From Ptiloglossa arizonensis (Eukaryota > Arthropoda > Insecta > Hymenoptera > Colletidae): a stretch of DNA of 64,000 nucleotides. How positions within the stretch are numbered: the stretch's first letter is position 1; each line of letters opens with the position of its first letter. The DNA is taken from the NCBI RefSeq assembly GCF_051014685.1, contig NC_135059.1, positions 5,022,001 through 5,086,000 on the forward strand. Direction: 5' to 3'. The notes beneath the pieces are model-generated. The model was not told the DNA's origin. It ran no database searches and saw only the letters and a list, made by a program, of their open reading frames with translations. Positions 11,676 to 24,001 of the stretch are shown one piece after another. The position numbers and the translations under genes are program-made.

Positions 11676-13687
11676 GCCGCTAGCGTGCGCGCGGATAACG
11701 ACGTTCGCTACGGGAAAATTTTATTTCCACCACGGGGGTAATGTCGAGATGACGGGCCCTTATGCAGCTCGTCGAGGAGCGAGTCTGACAACGGGGAGGG
11801 GAACAAGCACAAGGTAGACGACACAGGGAGAAAATACGGCTCGGGGAACGAGATGGCGGTAGGGACCAGGGGCGTGGAGAAACAGTCCTGAGGAAAAATT
11901 GGAAGGAGCGCGCGAACCTACGAGCAAGCCGGAACAGAAGAGTTTTAAACATAGCACGCTTGGTAAATTGACTCGCTGATAAGATTCGAGGGAGCGCGAC
12001 GAAACGAGGAAAAAAGCAACGAGAACCTGGCTGAGAGGCAACCTGGTCGAAGTGTATCGCGACAAATTCGAGGATAAACCGACCGACTGACGGTTAACGC
12101 TATTACTATATGTTATTCGTGTTGTTACTCGGTCGTGAATCGGTCGCGATAGCTCGAAGGACGGATGAGTAAAATTTTGTTTTCGATCCTGATCGTCGAG
12201 GGACTTCGCGTCCCATGGGAGAGGGATTGATACAGTTTTGAGGAACAAATACGCCTCGATAATTCGAGTATTCGCCAACAGAGAATCGGTTTGGAGAACA
12301 CAGAACCGATAGAACCGAAAACACGCGGTGTGTGTTCTATAAAAATATATGGGTAAAGCATTGAACGATATTTACGTAGTTGTATCCCCAAAGGACAGCC
12401 GCGAAGCGAGAATCGAGATAAAACTGTTCTTTGCTTTTTTATCGACAAATGTTCGATTACGGTCCAACTTAAATCGGATATGTTCGTGTTCGATAGGATT
12501 TTCTTCCTAAGAACTTCCCAGATCCGATGACCCCATTCGGAATCGAGTTATCATTGTTGATCCACGACGTCTATCAATTTTTTAATAATTTTCTCGCGTT
12601 GTATAATCGTGAAACTTAATTAGGCTTGTCTAGCTGCAGTTTCAGTAGTTGCATCCATGTTACGACAATTGAAATTGTGTTGGAATACAACGACATTGAC
12701 CCATGCAACGCTAGAGAAGTCATGGTGGATGAGCTCGATACCGACCTTCCTATTTTTTAACGTTAGCGTGCCCACGTGATCGTTACACTCTTCAATTTTT
12801 CGTAACCATACTCCGCTGCACGACCGTATTATATTTATCTCTAAAATAAACGTCCTATTTACCTTTTCTCTTGCGCTCGACAATTCCATAATCCCACAAA
12901 TTACTTAAAAAGTAAACGCACGCGTGTGCGGTGCGAAAATATAAAAATTTTACCTTTCCACTTTGCTGGCTCGTTAGCAACTTTGCTCGTGAACCGTAGC
13001 TGGTGGACGATATCGGAGTCAACTTTGTAACATCCCTAAGGACGAAATTTGTAGCAATTCAAAGTTGTCCGGATATTATTATACCGTACATCACACTTCT
13101 CGTTTTAGAAACCTCTATTTCGGATATTCTGTACAGGTATCGTGGATCATCGATCGGCAACTATCGCTCAATTGCTCGCTTCGATCGATCGATAGTAGCA
13201 AAACGAAAGCCGAGTAGACTCTCGATCCGCGAAAGTTATGGATACCTTCGTTTGGAACAAGCAACGTAAGCGGATCCGGAAGAAATGAAACGGCGGGAAA
13301 AAATTCAGAAGTAGACGGAACGAAGTCTCGACTCTTTGGTAGATCGTGAAGGAAGTCTGTTATTGGAGATCGTAGCCGGGATTGCAATTCGGTTGAAAGT
13401 CGAAGGAGGCAAGGTTGAAGGACCTTTGGCGGCCGTAAGACCGAGTCGAGTCGCAAACAATTCCGGGGAACGTTCGCAGCCACGTTAATTCCCGGAGTTG
13501 CATTCTAATAAAAGTAATCGAGAAGTTTGGAGCGCGAGGAAAATAATGTCGTGAAACCAAGGGCCGTGTGGGTGGAAAGAGGGCGTAGAACTTGCGGAGG
13601 CAAAGGCGAGCCTCCTATCGAGTCGAGCAGCGACGCGCTCGAGCTAAGTTTCGCAGTCGAAAGGATGAGAGAAAGGAGAGAGAGATC

Positions 13688-13688
<1 letters not shown>
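11676..13688. other. non-coding stretch
   Basis: It contains a 172-codon minus-strand opening (11760-12278) that overlaps several other openings and has no domain, signal peptide or splice structure that I recognise. It is probably intronic or intergenic. Confidence 0.5.

Positions 13689-13724
<36 letters not shown>
13689..13724. repeat. (GA)n microsatellite
   Basis: A nearly perfect GA run of about 17 units. Apparent ORFs across it read alternating Arg-Glu or Ser-Leu. Confidence 0.97.
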
Positions 13725-13725
<1 letters not shown>

Positions 13726-15862
13726 TATTCCTGGCTGAATGCCGATGCAAGAATTGCATCGTACGGGGAAAATCCTCTCGTCAAGAAAGAATTTAGGATT
13801 TTGCCTCTGGAGAGACCTTGTATTCCTAATTTCTTGCTCGTCTAGCTTTTCTAACCTCGATACCGGAGCTTGGGAAATAATTGAGTATTTTCTGATTATT
13901 TTTGCGTTTGAACGGTGGAAGTGTCGATGATTGGTAGAATAATTGGTAATCGTCGAAAACATTTACGACTCGTATTCGAATAATCGATCATTTATAATCG
14001 TTCGTTTGAATCGAGGCAATGCAATTAGTTTTACTCGCCTCTTCTCTTACGACCCATTCGATCGCAATCGAAAGAGTAGTTGTAGTCGATGATCATATTG
14101 CGTGTTTCGTGGCATTATCCTGACATTTCAGAAATTAATGCAATAATATTGGTATCGCAGTTTGCACGTATGCGTAGATTCTTGCTCGACAATTTCGTAA
14201 TCGACAAATTTGCTTCGATTACTAATGTTATTCGTTGCTCGTAATTATCGAGGTATTCGGTAATACTATCGTTAATTGTTAACTCGATCGCAATGATAAA
14301 CGTAACTGTTGATCGTTGATTGCGATCCTTTTCGTCCAAAAGTGCTCTGTAATGACGATTTTCGACGTCGAAAATAGAAATACAATATTAAAAGCTCGCG
14401 ATTTGAAGACCAATCTTTCGAACGATAATTCTATCCTCGACTATCAAAGAATCGGCGACTCGTCGTCCCCGAAACACCAATAACATTGTACGCAATTCCA
14501 AACGAACGTTAATACCGCTAGCGCAAATTCTCGTACGAATGTTCAATTATCTCCCCTTCGTGCAAGAGCGTTTTTCCAAAGAACCGTAAACCCAAAAGGT
14601 AAGTCTCGATCTTCGTTACTTCGCGAGTTGCGGGCGAACGGTATCTCGTCCCGAGAATTGAGTTCCGAATTTTAATCCCATAAGAAAAAGGGGTAGTCGA
14701 TAGGGAAGACCTAAATTCGAAGATAGTTCGCCGCGATTACCCCCTCGAATTCTGCGTCAAGGGAGATACCATAAAAAACATCGTGAAATCCTTAATCAAG
14801 AAGTTGGGTGGAAAGTTCTCGGCGGAAACGGGGCTTGGGATCGAGGAAAGAGTGGAAATCGAACGTGAAGCAAGAGCGCCCTGTACGTAATCGCGAAGGC
14901 GAAGCGAAGACACGCGCGAAGCGTTGGATCGAACGACTCGACGAAGAAGAATGCTCTTTCCTCTCGATCCGTTAAATAATTCTCGTTTGATCTCGCCGAT
15001 GGAACCGATTTCGAAATCGAAAGAACAACGTGCGTGTTCCCGGTCAAACGATCGTTCGTTCCGTTTCGATTTGGTAACGAGCGCGTGGATGTAACATCCA
15101 CCGAGACGTCGCCTCGACGTTATTTTTAATATTTCCATAAAATTTGTATGCGGTGGCCTTCGACAGTTACCAACGAAGTCTCTCCTCCTGGAACTAATAA
15201 ATATTCTTACGGACAGTTTTAAAGTCGATCGAGCAAGAGGCGCGATATCGGCGCACCGAAAACTCCTCCGCGATAAATTATTTTTCCACGGCCGGTAGGG
15301 GGCGCTTTCCTTCCGCGGATAATTAGATTTATTAAGTCAGCCCTGTTTACACGGCGTTGGAGCACGTGATTTATTGAAGAGGGCCCTTCGCCGTGAACGA
15401 TGGTAAAAGGTGGACGAAGGAGGCGCTTGTTACGAAGATTATGAGGTGAATTCTGGTCCCTCCTTTCGTTTCTCATTACCGTCCTCTCCTTTGCGTTCCA
15501 TCCAGCATTCTTTGATCAGCTTCGATAAGCTTACTCTCCGGAACGAACTAATCTCAGTTTCGAGGATTGCTACGGGGGGGTTGGGAACGGAAGTGGTGTC
15601 TTATTGCCGAAATTCCGCGTAGCGGGAACCGAAAGTTCGTCGAATAAAAGTATCCGGGACCGTTCGTCCCGAGTTCCCACCCTTGAAACGAAGACAAGAA
15701 ACGTTCGGTAACGAATCCCGTGACGCGCAAATTGGACAACGTCGCGAGCGAATAAAGACACTCGACAGAGAGAAACGGAAATTCTCCCTCGCGTACTGGG
15801 TGTTCCGCTTGGAACGGATCCTTTTTCGACGATACTGTGCGAATCTATCGGAAATACGTATG
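13725..15862. other. non-coding stretch
   Basis: AT-rich to about 14,700, then CpG-rich. Openings at 14737-15138 and 15570-15992 (minus) show no known motif. I see no gene. Confidence 0.5.
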
Positions 15863-16228
15863 GATCTGAAAACACGTGAAGAGTGTTCGAGACAGACGAG
15901 AGAGCGAAGTGTCTTCGAGGCGCGGAAGAAGAATGCTTGAACGAAACGACAGAATGTTGGTGGACCCGAACTAAAGTACGAAGTACGAGCAATTGAAACG
16001 ACGTTAGACTGAGGAATTTTTGGTAAACTTGACCAGATGCACGGAGTGAGAAAGGTTAAGGATTGGAACGAAAGAAAACGAGCCCGTGTGAGAATTTAGG
16101 ATGCGAGAGAAGCGCGATCGGGACACTTGCGGTTGGAAATTTATCGAAATGAGTAGGAGTTGAAGTCCAGCAAGAATTATGAGCGAGCCTTTTCTTTTTA
16201 TATAAACATAGTGGTAATATTAAAGGAG
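15863..16228 (+). mobile_element. Family C repeat, copy 1
   Basis: It aligns with 18061-18400 in the same orientation. Shared blocks are GAAGTGT.TTCGAGG, AGACTGAGGAAT, a long GGATTGGAACGAAAGAAAAC block and AGAATTATGAGCGA.CCTTTT, ending AAAGGAG. Purine-rich sequence without a coding frame suggests an LTR or other non-coding end of a transposon. The family is unnamed as far as I can tell. Confidence 0.65.
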
Positions 16229-18060
16229 TGGTAATATAAAAATTTTCCGATGTATTTGCATTTTGAAAGAGCGCACAAATACTTTATCCATCGTGGCAAA
16301 TAGAAGAGACGATCTGAATGTTTGACGAACATCTGTTTTATTCGAAACGTCTCTGGTCGATCTTTGCACCGATGAAAGAAATTCGCGACGATTCGTTCAT
16401 AGATAAAAAGAGCGAACAATTGGAACGGTCGGACGAGAATCGAGCGGTCCCGTTTCCACGATCGAATCGCGGTCCCTTGCGAAAAATCGAAACCAGTGGA
16501 AACAAACGACCGTGGAGCGGTGGTGGCCGGGTGAATCCGAAATATCAATTACCGAAATATGCTGAAGCACCCGTAGAGAGGGAGGTTGTGTACGCGCGCA
16601 GGCGCAGGAGCGCGTGCAGTTCATTTCCATCCACCGACACTTTCGCCGCTCGAATCGAAAAAAAAAGAGAGAAAGAGAGAGAGAAAAAAAAGCAAGCCCC
16701 CGGGAGGTGTGGGGGAGAAAGAAAAAAGTGATAAAACAGAAAAAAGAGGATCGTTATTTCTCGCGGCACGTGTAGCGCTTTCATTAGGCGCGCGTTAGTC
16801 TCTTTCTCTCTCTTTCTCTCTCTTTATTTCTCTCTCTCCGTGCTAACCGATACGCCGTTCGATGAAATTTTTATGCATTCGCTGGGAGCCGGAAGCCCGG
16901 TTGGAGACCAGGTCGTCCCGGTGTTAAAGTTAATCGGGGATGAGAACTGTTCGATAGCGAAGTCGCGTTTAGGCGTTTTCAGCCTCGGGGTCGGAACACC
17001 GGCCGGCCAGCGTTCGCCAGTTGATACGCTTAAATGAAACTAACTCCACCCCTTCTGGCCACCAATCCTCTTCCCTACTGCCCCTGCGTCACAGCAGTCC
17101 CCGAGAACGAGGCTCGTTTCGCCACGCGCCCCACCGCTGTGTTCGATTCGATATAGACGGGAAGAAAAACCAATACCGTTTCATTGTCTAAAATGCTCGT
17201 GGTGTCGATGAATAAATTAAAGAGTGTCTATCCTATCTCTCTCTTTCTCTCTTGCTTTCTCTCCCAATTTCTCTTTCGCTGTCTCTCTCAAGGGCGCGTC
17301 CTCCCGTGTTGTGTTTTCTTGCGTTTACCACATTTTCCGTCCATTCGCCGCACGTTTTTCCTTCCGTTATTTATTTTCCATCGGCGTGCTTTTGAGCGTC
17401 GCGATGCCGGCCCGGGGCACGCCGGAACGACACGTTGCCTCGTAACGTCTTCACCGGCGACAAGACGTTGAAAGCGCATTGATCACGATGTAATTTACAG
17501 TGGACCGTGTACTCGATGACAGTGAATCGATTCGTCACGATGAAACGTCGAGCTTAACGTCGCGAGCCCGATTTTTATACCCGATACCCGACGAGACGAG
17601 GGATTCGAAATTACGAGAGACAACGGACCAACGAACCCGCGACGACCGATATTTACCATATTTTGTTCACTCGATCCGGTTATATATTACACGGGATGGG
17701 CCGCGAGCAACGTTACGAGTTGTTTGCGTTGGAAACTACGAGAACCGGTAACAAAATTTTTTAGTGTTCCAGAGCCCGGTGAATTCGTTCGTGAAACGTA
17801 TCTGCACGCAACAGATGTGTTTTAACAGTAACGAACGAAAAATAAATGTTTGCATATCTGTAACATTATCTTGAAAATCTTTTACAATTTACATGGCCGA
17901 GAGTTCGCGCGTTTTTTTACACGTAGGAAGAAACAATTGATTCACCAAGAAGAAACGTGGAAGAATTACGAGAAAGTCTTCTCGTTAATTGAATCGAAGG
18001 AAGAGTAAATAATGTAGGTATTGTAAAATTACTGTAGAAAAGTAAGGAAATAGGTTGGAG
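16229..18060. other. non-coding stretch with CT-rich tracts
   Basis: CT-rich tracts lie at about 16797-16840 and 17238-17290. A GC-rich block at 16850-17160 is open on the plus strand for 65 codons (16840-17037) but shows no domain. No gene is supported. Confidence 0.5.
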
Positions 18061-18400
18061 TCTGAAAAATTTGAAGTGTTTGGAACGGACGAGCGAGTGA
18101 AGTGTTTTCGAGGTGTGCATTTTCGTGTTGAGATGGCGGAGTTTCCGAATTAAGGTGCGAGAGACGAGCAATTGGGATGGCACAAGACTGAGGAATCTTT
18201 GATAAATATGACCAGACGCATGGAGTAAGAAAAATTAAGGATTGGAACGAAAGAAAACTTGTGAGAATATAAGGTGCAAGAGAAATGCGATTGGGACACT
18301 TGTTGGACATTTGTCGAAATGAGTCCAGCGAGAATTATGAGCGAACCTTTTCTTTTTAAAAAATCCTTTAAATCACCACATAGTGGTAATACAAAAGGAG
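18061..18400 (+). mobile_element. Family C repeat, copy 2
   Basis: Direct-orientation partner of the copy 2.2 kb upstream. It is more AT-rich and has an extra insertion before CATAGTGGTAATA. The two copies have diverged clearly, so this is not a recent segmental duplication. Confidence 0.65.
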
Positions 18401-21400
18401 TTTCTTTACTTTCCGAACCTTTAAATCTTATTCACGTGGAATTCAATAAAGATAATCCCTACATTGTCTTAAAATTTTTACATTCGACACAACCAATGGA
18501 AATAGTTCGTTGAGTTCGTTTCGTCGATGTAGACACGGAACTATCGAATCCTGAAAAGAAAACACCTTAATTGAAACGGAAACGAAACAATCCCCGTAGA
18601 CACGAGGAATATCCATCTTCTTCGAGGAATAACGCCCAACTAGTCCCGTGACTGGAAATTCCATTAATACGGTTGCGTTTCAGATTTTTTTTCAATTTCC
18701 GCGAAGTCTCGGAATAATTCGTGCGCGATTAAACTGTTCGAAGACCACGGGGAAGTTGAAATTACAAAGTCACCGCGGAGAACGTTGGAGAAGAGTCCAC
18801 GGGGTCCACGGTGGCCGACGTAGTTGAACGCGGCTGATCCTAAGCGACTTTAAATAATTCTTCTCAGGGAGTCCGCGTGGCTTCGTAGGTATCCGGTCTG
18901 GATTATTCAAAGTAGAAAGAAACGACGGTGGCGTCGGATCGAGAGATAGCTTCGCAGCGGGGAAACGCAAGGACGTAAAACGAATACGCGATCCTGTGAA
19001 ACTCTGTACGACCGGCGTGTCTCCGGTGTCTTTTCGTTCGTTCGAGTCGCTCGTTCGTTTCATGAAAGGTATTGCGCTTTCTGCGTTTCGACAAACTGAC
19101 CCTCGTCCGGTTACTGATACACCGTGGACTCGTTTTGCCTTTACGCGGTACCGGACGTACTCGTCTTCCCGACGAGATGCGTTAGACGAGCCACGCGATA
19201 CCTTTGTAACGTTACAATCTCGGGATAACTATATCCTTGGTGAACGAATTTCGGTATTGCGCGGCAAAAGGCGTTCAAAGAGTTCGAGGAACGTGGAAAA
19301 CGTCCCGAGGAGTGGAACGTTGTTTAATCCGATAATTAAAAGAAACATCGATCTCTCGGCGAGATCGTGTAACAACTCTCGAAGGAACTTACAGCGTGCC
19401 GCGAATGGCAGCTCGAAGGTTAAGTCGAGGAGTGTATCGGGTGAACGATAAAAAAAAATTCCTGCATAATTCACCGAAGAATTTTCGCTGCACGATATTC
19501 CCCTCAAGGGACATCTATGCCGCGATAAAACTCGATGGATCGACCGAAGAAATTCGGTCGAAAGCAACGACGAGCTCGCCCGAATTTATAGAACCGTTTC
19601 TATATTTTTAATGAAAAATTGAATCTCGTGCACATATATTCGCTGTTGTCGCGTGTACAGTGTAAACTATGGGACGAAAGTTTATAGAAAAACCAAAATC
19701 TCGTTCCACGGAAGAAAAGTATCTTCGTTTATCCACTATGTATCGCGATACAATGTAACCTATATATAAAAATTGAAACTGTAAGTGAAATTTAAACGAC
19801 GAACCGAAACAGTTGATAAACTGATTTTTTCCAGCAATATAAATAATACAATTCTTCGATCTCTTTACACTTTCGTAAAGAATTGTACTCAGAGACGCAA
19901 GGAACTCGATGCAATTTCGAGTCGCGCTTCGAATACATTGAGAAACACTGTCGGTAATAAACGCGAGCAATAAGCGAGGTAATTTGATAATTATGGTCGG
20001 TAATTGTACGTAACACGACGAAGAACACGGTCGAAGCTTGGAACGAATTATGAATACGGATCAGCAGATTTGGCCACGTCACGAGGGGCTCGGCGTTATT
20101 TCCGCCTCGAAAATATCACCTGTCCGGCTGCCAGGAGGGAAACAATTTCCCGGAAATTTCCATATTCCCATCACGCAGAATGGAAAAGGAATCGGGCCTC
20201 GTAAACAGTCCACGTTGAAGCAGAAACGGTCCGTTCCGGTTGATCCCAAAATCACTTGATTCCAACCGGTGGAACGAGGACCCGCGAGCGAATAGGGGTT
20301 AAAACTGCACCTCGAAAAAGGGTTGAAGGCGTGGCGGAGGAGTCAGGGGCCGAGGCCGATTAAGCGACGAGCGTACCGAACTTATCTGCCCGGCTAAGCT
20401 CGAAATCTCCCTCATAAAAGTGGTAACAACCCCTGTTTGGGAAACAATGGTGGCGCTACCAGACTCCTCTCGAGGGTTCGTAAAAGTTTTGGACGCTTTG
20501 CGGAGAGGGTGAGAGGCACAGGAGTGTAACGAGAGAAAAAAGGAGACCGAGGGGCTCGGGACGGAGCGGAACAGCGGTCGGATTCGACTTTAACTACCCC
20601 GAAAGCTGTCCAATAAATATCGCCCTCTGGTTATTAGCGTTTTAATTCTACGGGCAACGGTGTAACTAAATCCACGCTCGTGGAATCGAAAATGGGTTCA
20701 ATGCGACCAGAAAAGGTCCATTCGTGAAGAATAAAGTGATACTGTGTCACGATTGGTACGTGACACCATGACGAATCATCGACCAGGAGGATATTCTTCT
20801 GCTTTCCTTATTCTCGGGTTTGCTTTTTCGATTTATGTTGCTTGGATCGCGTTGACGTTTATTTTTTTTTTTTAGGGGAACGAGCCAAAGGTGTTTTTTT
20901 GAGGTTTACTTGAGGTTTACTTGAGGTTTACTTGAGGTGAGATTATCGTTATTTTGTTAAAATATCTCGATCGATCACCGACCGAGTAAAAAATTGCTCG
21001 TTTCGAAATTTATTTCTCTATTTAAGAAGACTCGGTACTGTACAAAACAAGACGATAACAATCGCCATCCGATGTAACTTGTCATTTATTGATTTTAACA
21101 AACATTGCTTTCATATGGAATAGAAACATTGTTTACCTCGTTCAGAGCTTGTATTATGCAAAATGTCAAAGTGACGTTGACTTTCACCATCGAAACGTGT
21201 ATCATTTCTTCCAACTTCTGCACTCGTAGAACGATTATTACTCGGGATGCAAACGCGTGAAGTACTGTGACTGTTTCAACTGTAAATAGTGTAACAAATT
21301 TTCTCTAACGATATTATTACACACTTGCAGATTTAAGAAACAGGAAGGATATGTAGCAGCAGCACTGCGAGACGAAAAATCTTTTATCCTTAAACGTCCT

Positions 21401-22060
21401 TGAACGGCCAATATATTTGGCGTGCACTTAGCAATGGTTAACTTCTCCAACGTATTGCTTATTGCTACTTATCCGAGCGAGTTTCGAATCACTTTGTCGC
21501 TGGTCATTGAATCGTGTCTTAGTACCGTGACGCGTCGTTTAAAATTTTTAAATCACCTTAATATCTCAATTTTTCTGAAAATTTCGACTCGTATAATTTC
21601 AATGCTTCGTTTTCAGCGTCGAAATCGTTCTGGAAATATTTCTTTTAAATTGCGAAAACGTTTCATAAGAGCGGGACGATGTAATTTTTCTCCAACTCTC
21701 TCTCTCTCCGTCTTTTTCTCTCTCTTTGTGCACCACTGTTCCCTGAATTTTCAAATTCCGCAAACCAGTGAGTTTCGCGCCACGCGTGTCCGGGACGGTC
21801 CACCGCGGGGCGGGCTTAAAATTTTTAATTCTAATTTTCCCTTCTTAATTGTCCGGTTTCCATTCCTCTCTCCGTTTTCAAAAAACTTTTCTAATTGCGA
21901 ACGCTTCTCTCGGAGCCAGGTTTCGCCGGCGGCCATTAAAAACAACGGAAGTTCTTATTTGGAATTGTACGGAACCGTGTCCTTAGCGTAGAAACGGGCT
22001 CGCGAGGCATTTCCAGAAAAATCACCGGGCCACTTTTCCCTTGGTCTTTGATCGTCGATG
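18401..22060. other. non-coding stretch
   Basis: Mixed composition. The 151-codon (18996-19451 plus) and 189-codon (21422-21991 plus) openings have no recognised domain. A GC-richer block at 20280-20620 resembles conserved non-coding DNA, but this cannot be tested from one sequence. Confidence 0.5.
20899..20938. repeat. 11-bp tandem repeat
   Basis: About 3.6 copies of TTGAGGTTTAC, directly downstream of a T-run. The three full units are perfect. Confidence 0.9.
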
Positions 22061-22102
22061 TGTTTTTTTTTTTTTTTTCTTTCTTTTCTTTTCCCCCCCT
22101 AG

Positions 22103-22310
22103 GAATAACTGAGTGTCGGATAAGGGGGAGGAGTCGTTTGTCACAGCGTCGAGACGCCCTCGATGGAAGCTTCTCCCGAAGAAAACAATTAGATGACCTC
22201 TCGATGGATTTTATCGACATCCTTCAGCGAGGTAGCTGCCAGATGGAAGTAAAGTATGAAGCCAGATGGCATCGACGTTTCGCCAAACACAGCGTTCCAG
22301 AATTTAATTG
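22103..22310 (+). CDS. candidate internal exon, product unknown
   Basis: A long pyrimidine tract (about 22063-22099, almost pure T and C) ends in CTAG at 22102, a strong 3' splice site. A frame stays open for 69 codons from there and stops being open exactly at a consensus donor, GTGAGT at 22311-22316: the first in-frame stop is the TGA inside the donor. The peptide includes LDDLSMDFIDILQRGSCQ and KYEARWHRRFAKHSVPEFN. I recognise no domain. The upstream intron would be phase 1 and the downstream intron phase 2. It could instead be a 5' UTR exon or chance. The opposite strand is also open here, which weakens the case. Confidence 0.25.
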
Positions 22311-22316
22311 GTGAGT

Positions 22317-23870
22317 CCACAATTTTTCTCCTTGGCCATTCTTCTCGATCGAAGTCACGTCTTCCCATTTCCGTTGATAACGTTTTATTGATCCTTATTC
22401 CGTCGCTCAACCGGGGAGGCGGGTTGGTACACCGTACCTTGCAAATCGAGCCCGACCGAGCGAACGGAGAACGAGAGATAGCAGGTGGAACGTTGCAGGG
22501 GCGGGGGAGGGAGGGGGGATCGAAATAAAATTGGCAATACTCGATACGAAATTCTCCTAGCGAATTACGGTTAATGTGTTTACGATGTATGCAAAAACGG
22601 TACGCGTCTAAAATCGTCATGGTATTCGGTTCGGTGACCACCGAAACGAGAATTACGAATCGAAATTATAAATCCGTATACGCGGAAATTGTGAAACGTC
22701 ACAGGACGCTAAAGGGTCGTTTAACCGGAGTAAAATTAGTTTCGCTAATGAACCAAAACCGTGGCTAACTAAATAACCGGTGGTCGTCCCCGAGAATCGA
22801 AGGGCGAGGTTGCTTTGCATATTTACATCGTGTTGTAATTCCAATGTACGTGAAATTCGCTCGCCGAAAGTAGTTACCGGTTCGAACTTTTACGCTCGTT
22901 CGCTCGCGCGCGCGCGCCATTGAACACAGTATTATTTATTACGAGAGCGACGAATCGTGGAATTGTTCGCGCGATTGCTCGATCGATCGGGGATACGATT
23001 TCCGACGAGATCGATTCCTTTGGAGGTGATTTGATACCTCGAGGAACAGTTTTCATTCCGTCGATAAAATATTGCGTCCACGGGAATCTCCGCCGGTATT
23101 ATATTTAATTTTTGTAGAGACTATGTACAACGCAGCGATTTACTAGGTGCCGGTCGAATTACAGAAAAAAGCTTACCGCAAAGAGTTAATAAATCGACGT
23201 CCAACGGGCTGTTCGTTCATTTCGCAAAAGAAACCTCAGCAAAGCGGAAACGCCGAGCGCTTAATTAAACCGAGAAAATGTTATCTCTCACACGGATCGA
23301 CTTATGAACGGTAGTGGTAATTAAAATTGTATCCACCTCGAAAATGTACGATCGGCTCTCAGCTTACTCCGATTAATATCTCGTGTTTCTCGTATTCGTT
23401 TCACTTACGTGTGCATCAACCTCGCACCGGTGTTCGATTTGCATATACTTTTTTCGCTGATTCTACTCCCGTCTTGACATTCTCTCGATTTTATTCGCGC
23501 CGTTTGAGGCAACATTTGAAGTTGATCTCTTGTCGAACATTCAAGGAGAGCAGCTTATACAGCGTACAGGGTAGAAGGTATTCTACCTTCGTAAGGTATT
23601 CACGATGGTCAATAGGTCGTGGTAATTCAAATTTTATAAAGGTTAATTTTTCTCGAAGAAGTCCAGGGTAATTGTGACCTATTCGAATACGATTACTGTG
23701 ATAACGCGTAACGTAATAAAGTTTGACAAAGAAAGGCGCAAATCGACAATTATCGTTACTTGGCGATAGTTTGCTGAATTTTATTTCGACGCAAACCAGT
23801 GTATTAAATAGACAATCACTTTTCCTAAATTGGACTTTCGTAATGTATTTATTTTCCTGTAAAATATTTA
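22317..23870. other. non-coding stretch
   Basis: The CpG-rich first part has overlapping openings; the rest is AT-rich. A 7-bp inverted pair (GAAGGTA/TACCTTC) lies near 23576. No gene was recognised. Confidence 0.5.
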
Positions 23871-24001
23871 TTGGGTTATTCGGAAAGTCATTTCGTGTTT
23901 TTGGTGAAAATGAATTCGATTCTTTTAGAGTGTATAAACATTTTATTAAATTATATATTCTCCATTTTGGTAAACGAAACGACTTCCTAATAATAATCTA
24001 A
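23871..24001 (+). mobile_element. mariner-type MITE, copy 1 (diverged)
   Basis: It begins TTGGGTTATTCGGAAAGTCA and carries the same internal blocks as the MITEs at 49, 56 and 59 kb: TTTAGAGTGTA, AAACATTTTA and TATTCTCCATTTTGG. The right inverted repeat has decayed (ACTTCCTAATAATAATCTAA). It is the only copy outside a family G element, so the MITE moves, or moved, on its own. Confidence 0.75.

Noticed and set aside
11760..12278. 172-codon minus-strand open frame
   Set aside because: No domain; overlaps three other openings.
21422..21991. 189-codon plus-strand open frame
   Set aside because: No recognisable motif; composition is Phe/Ser/Arg-rich, as expected from TTC/TCG-rich non-coding DNA.
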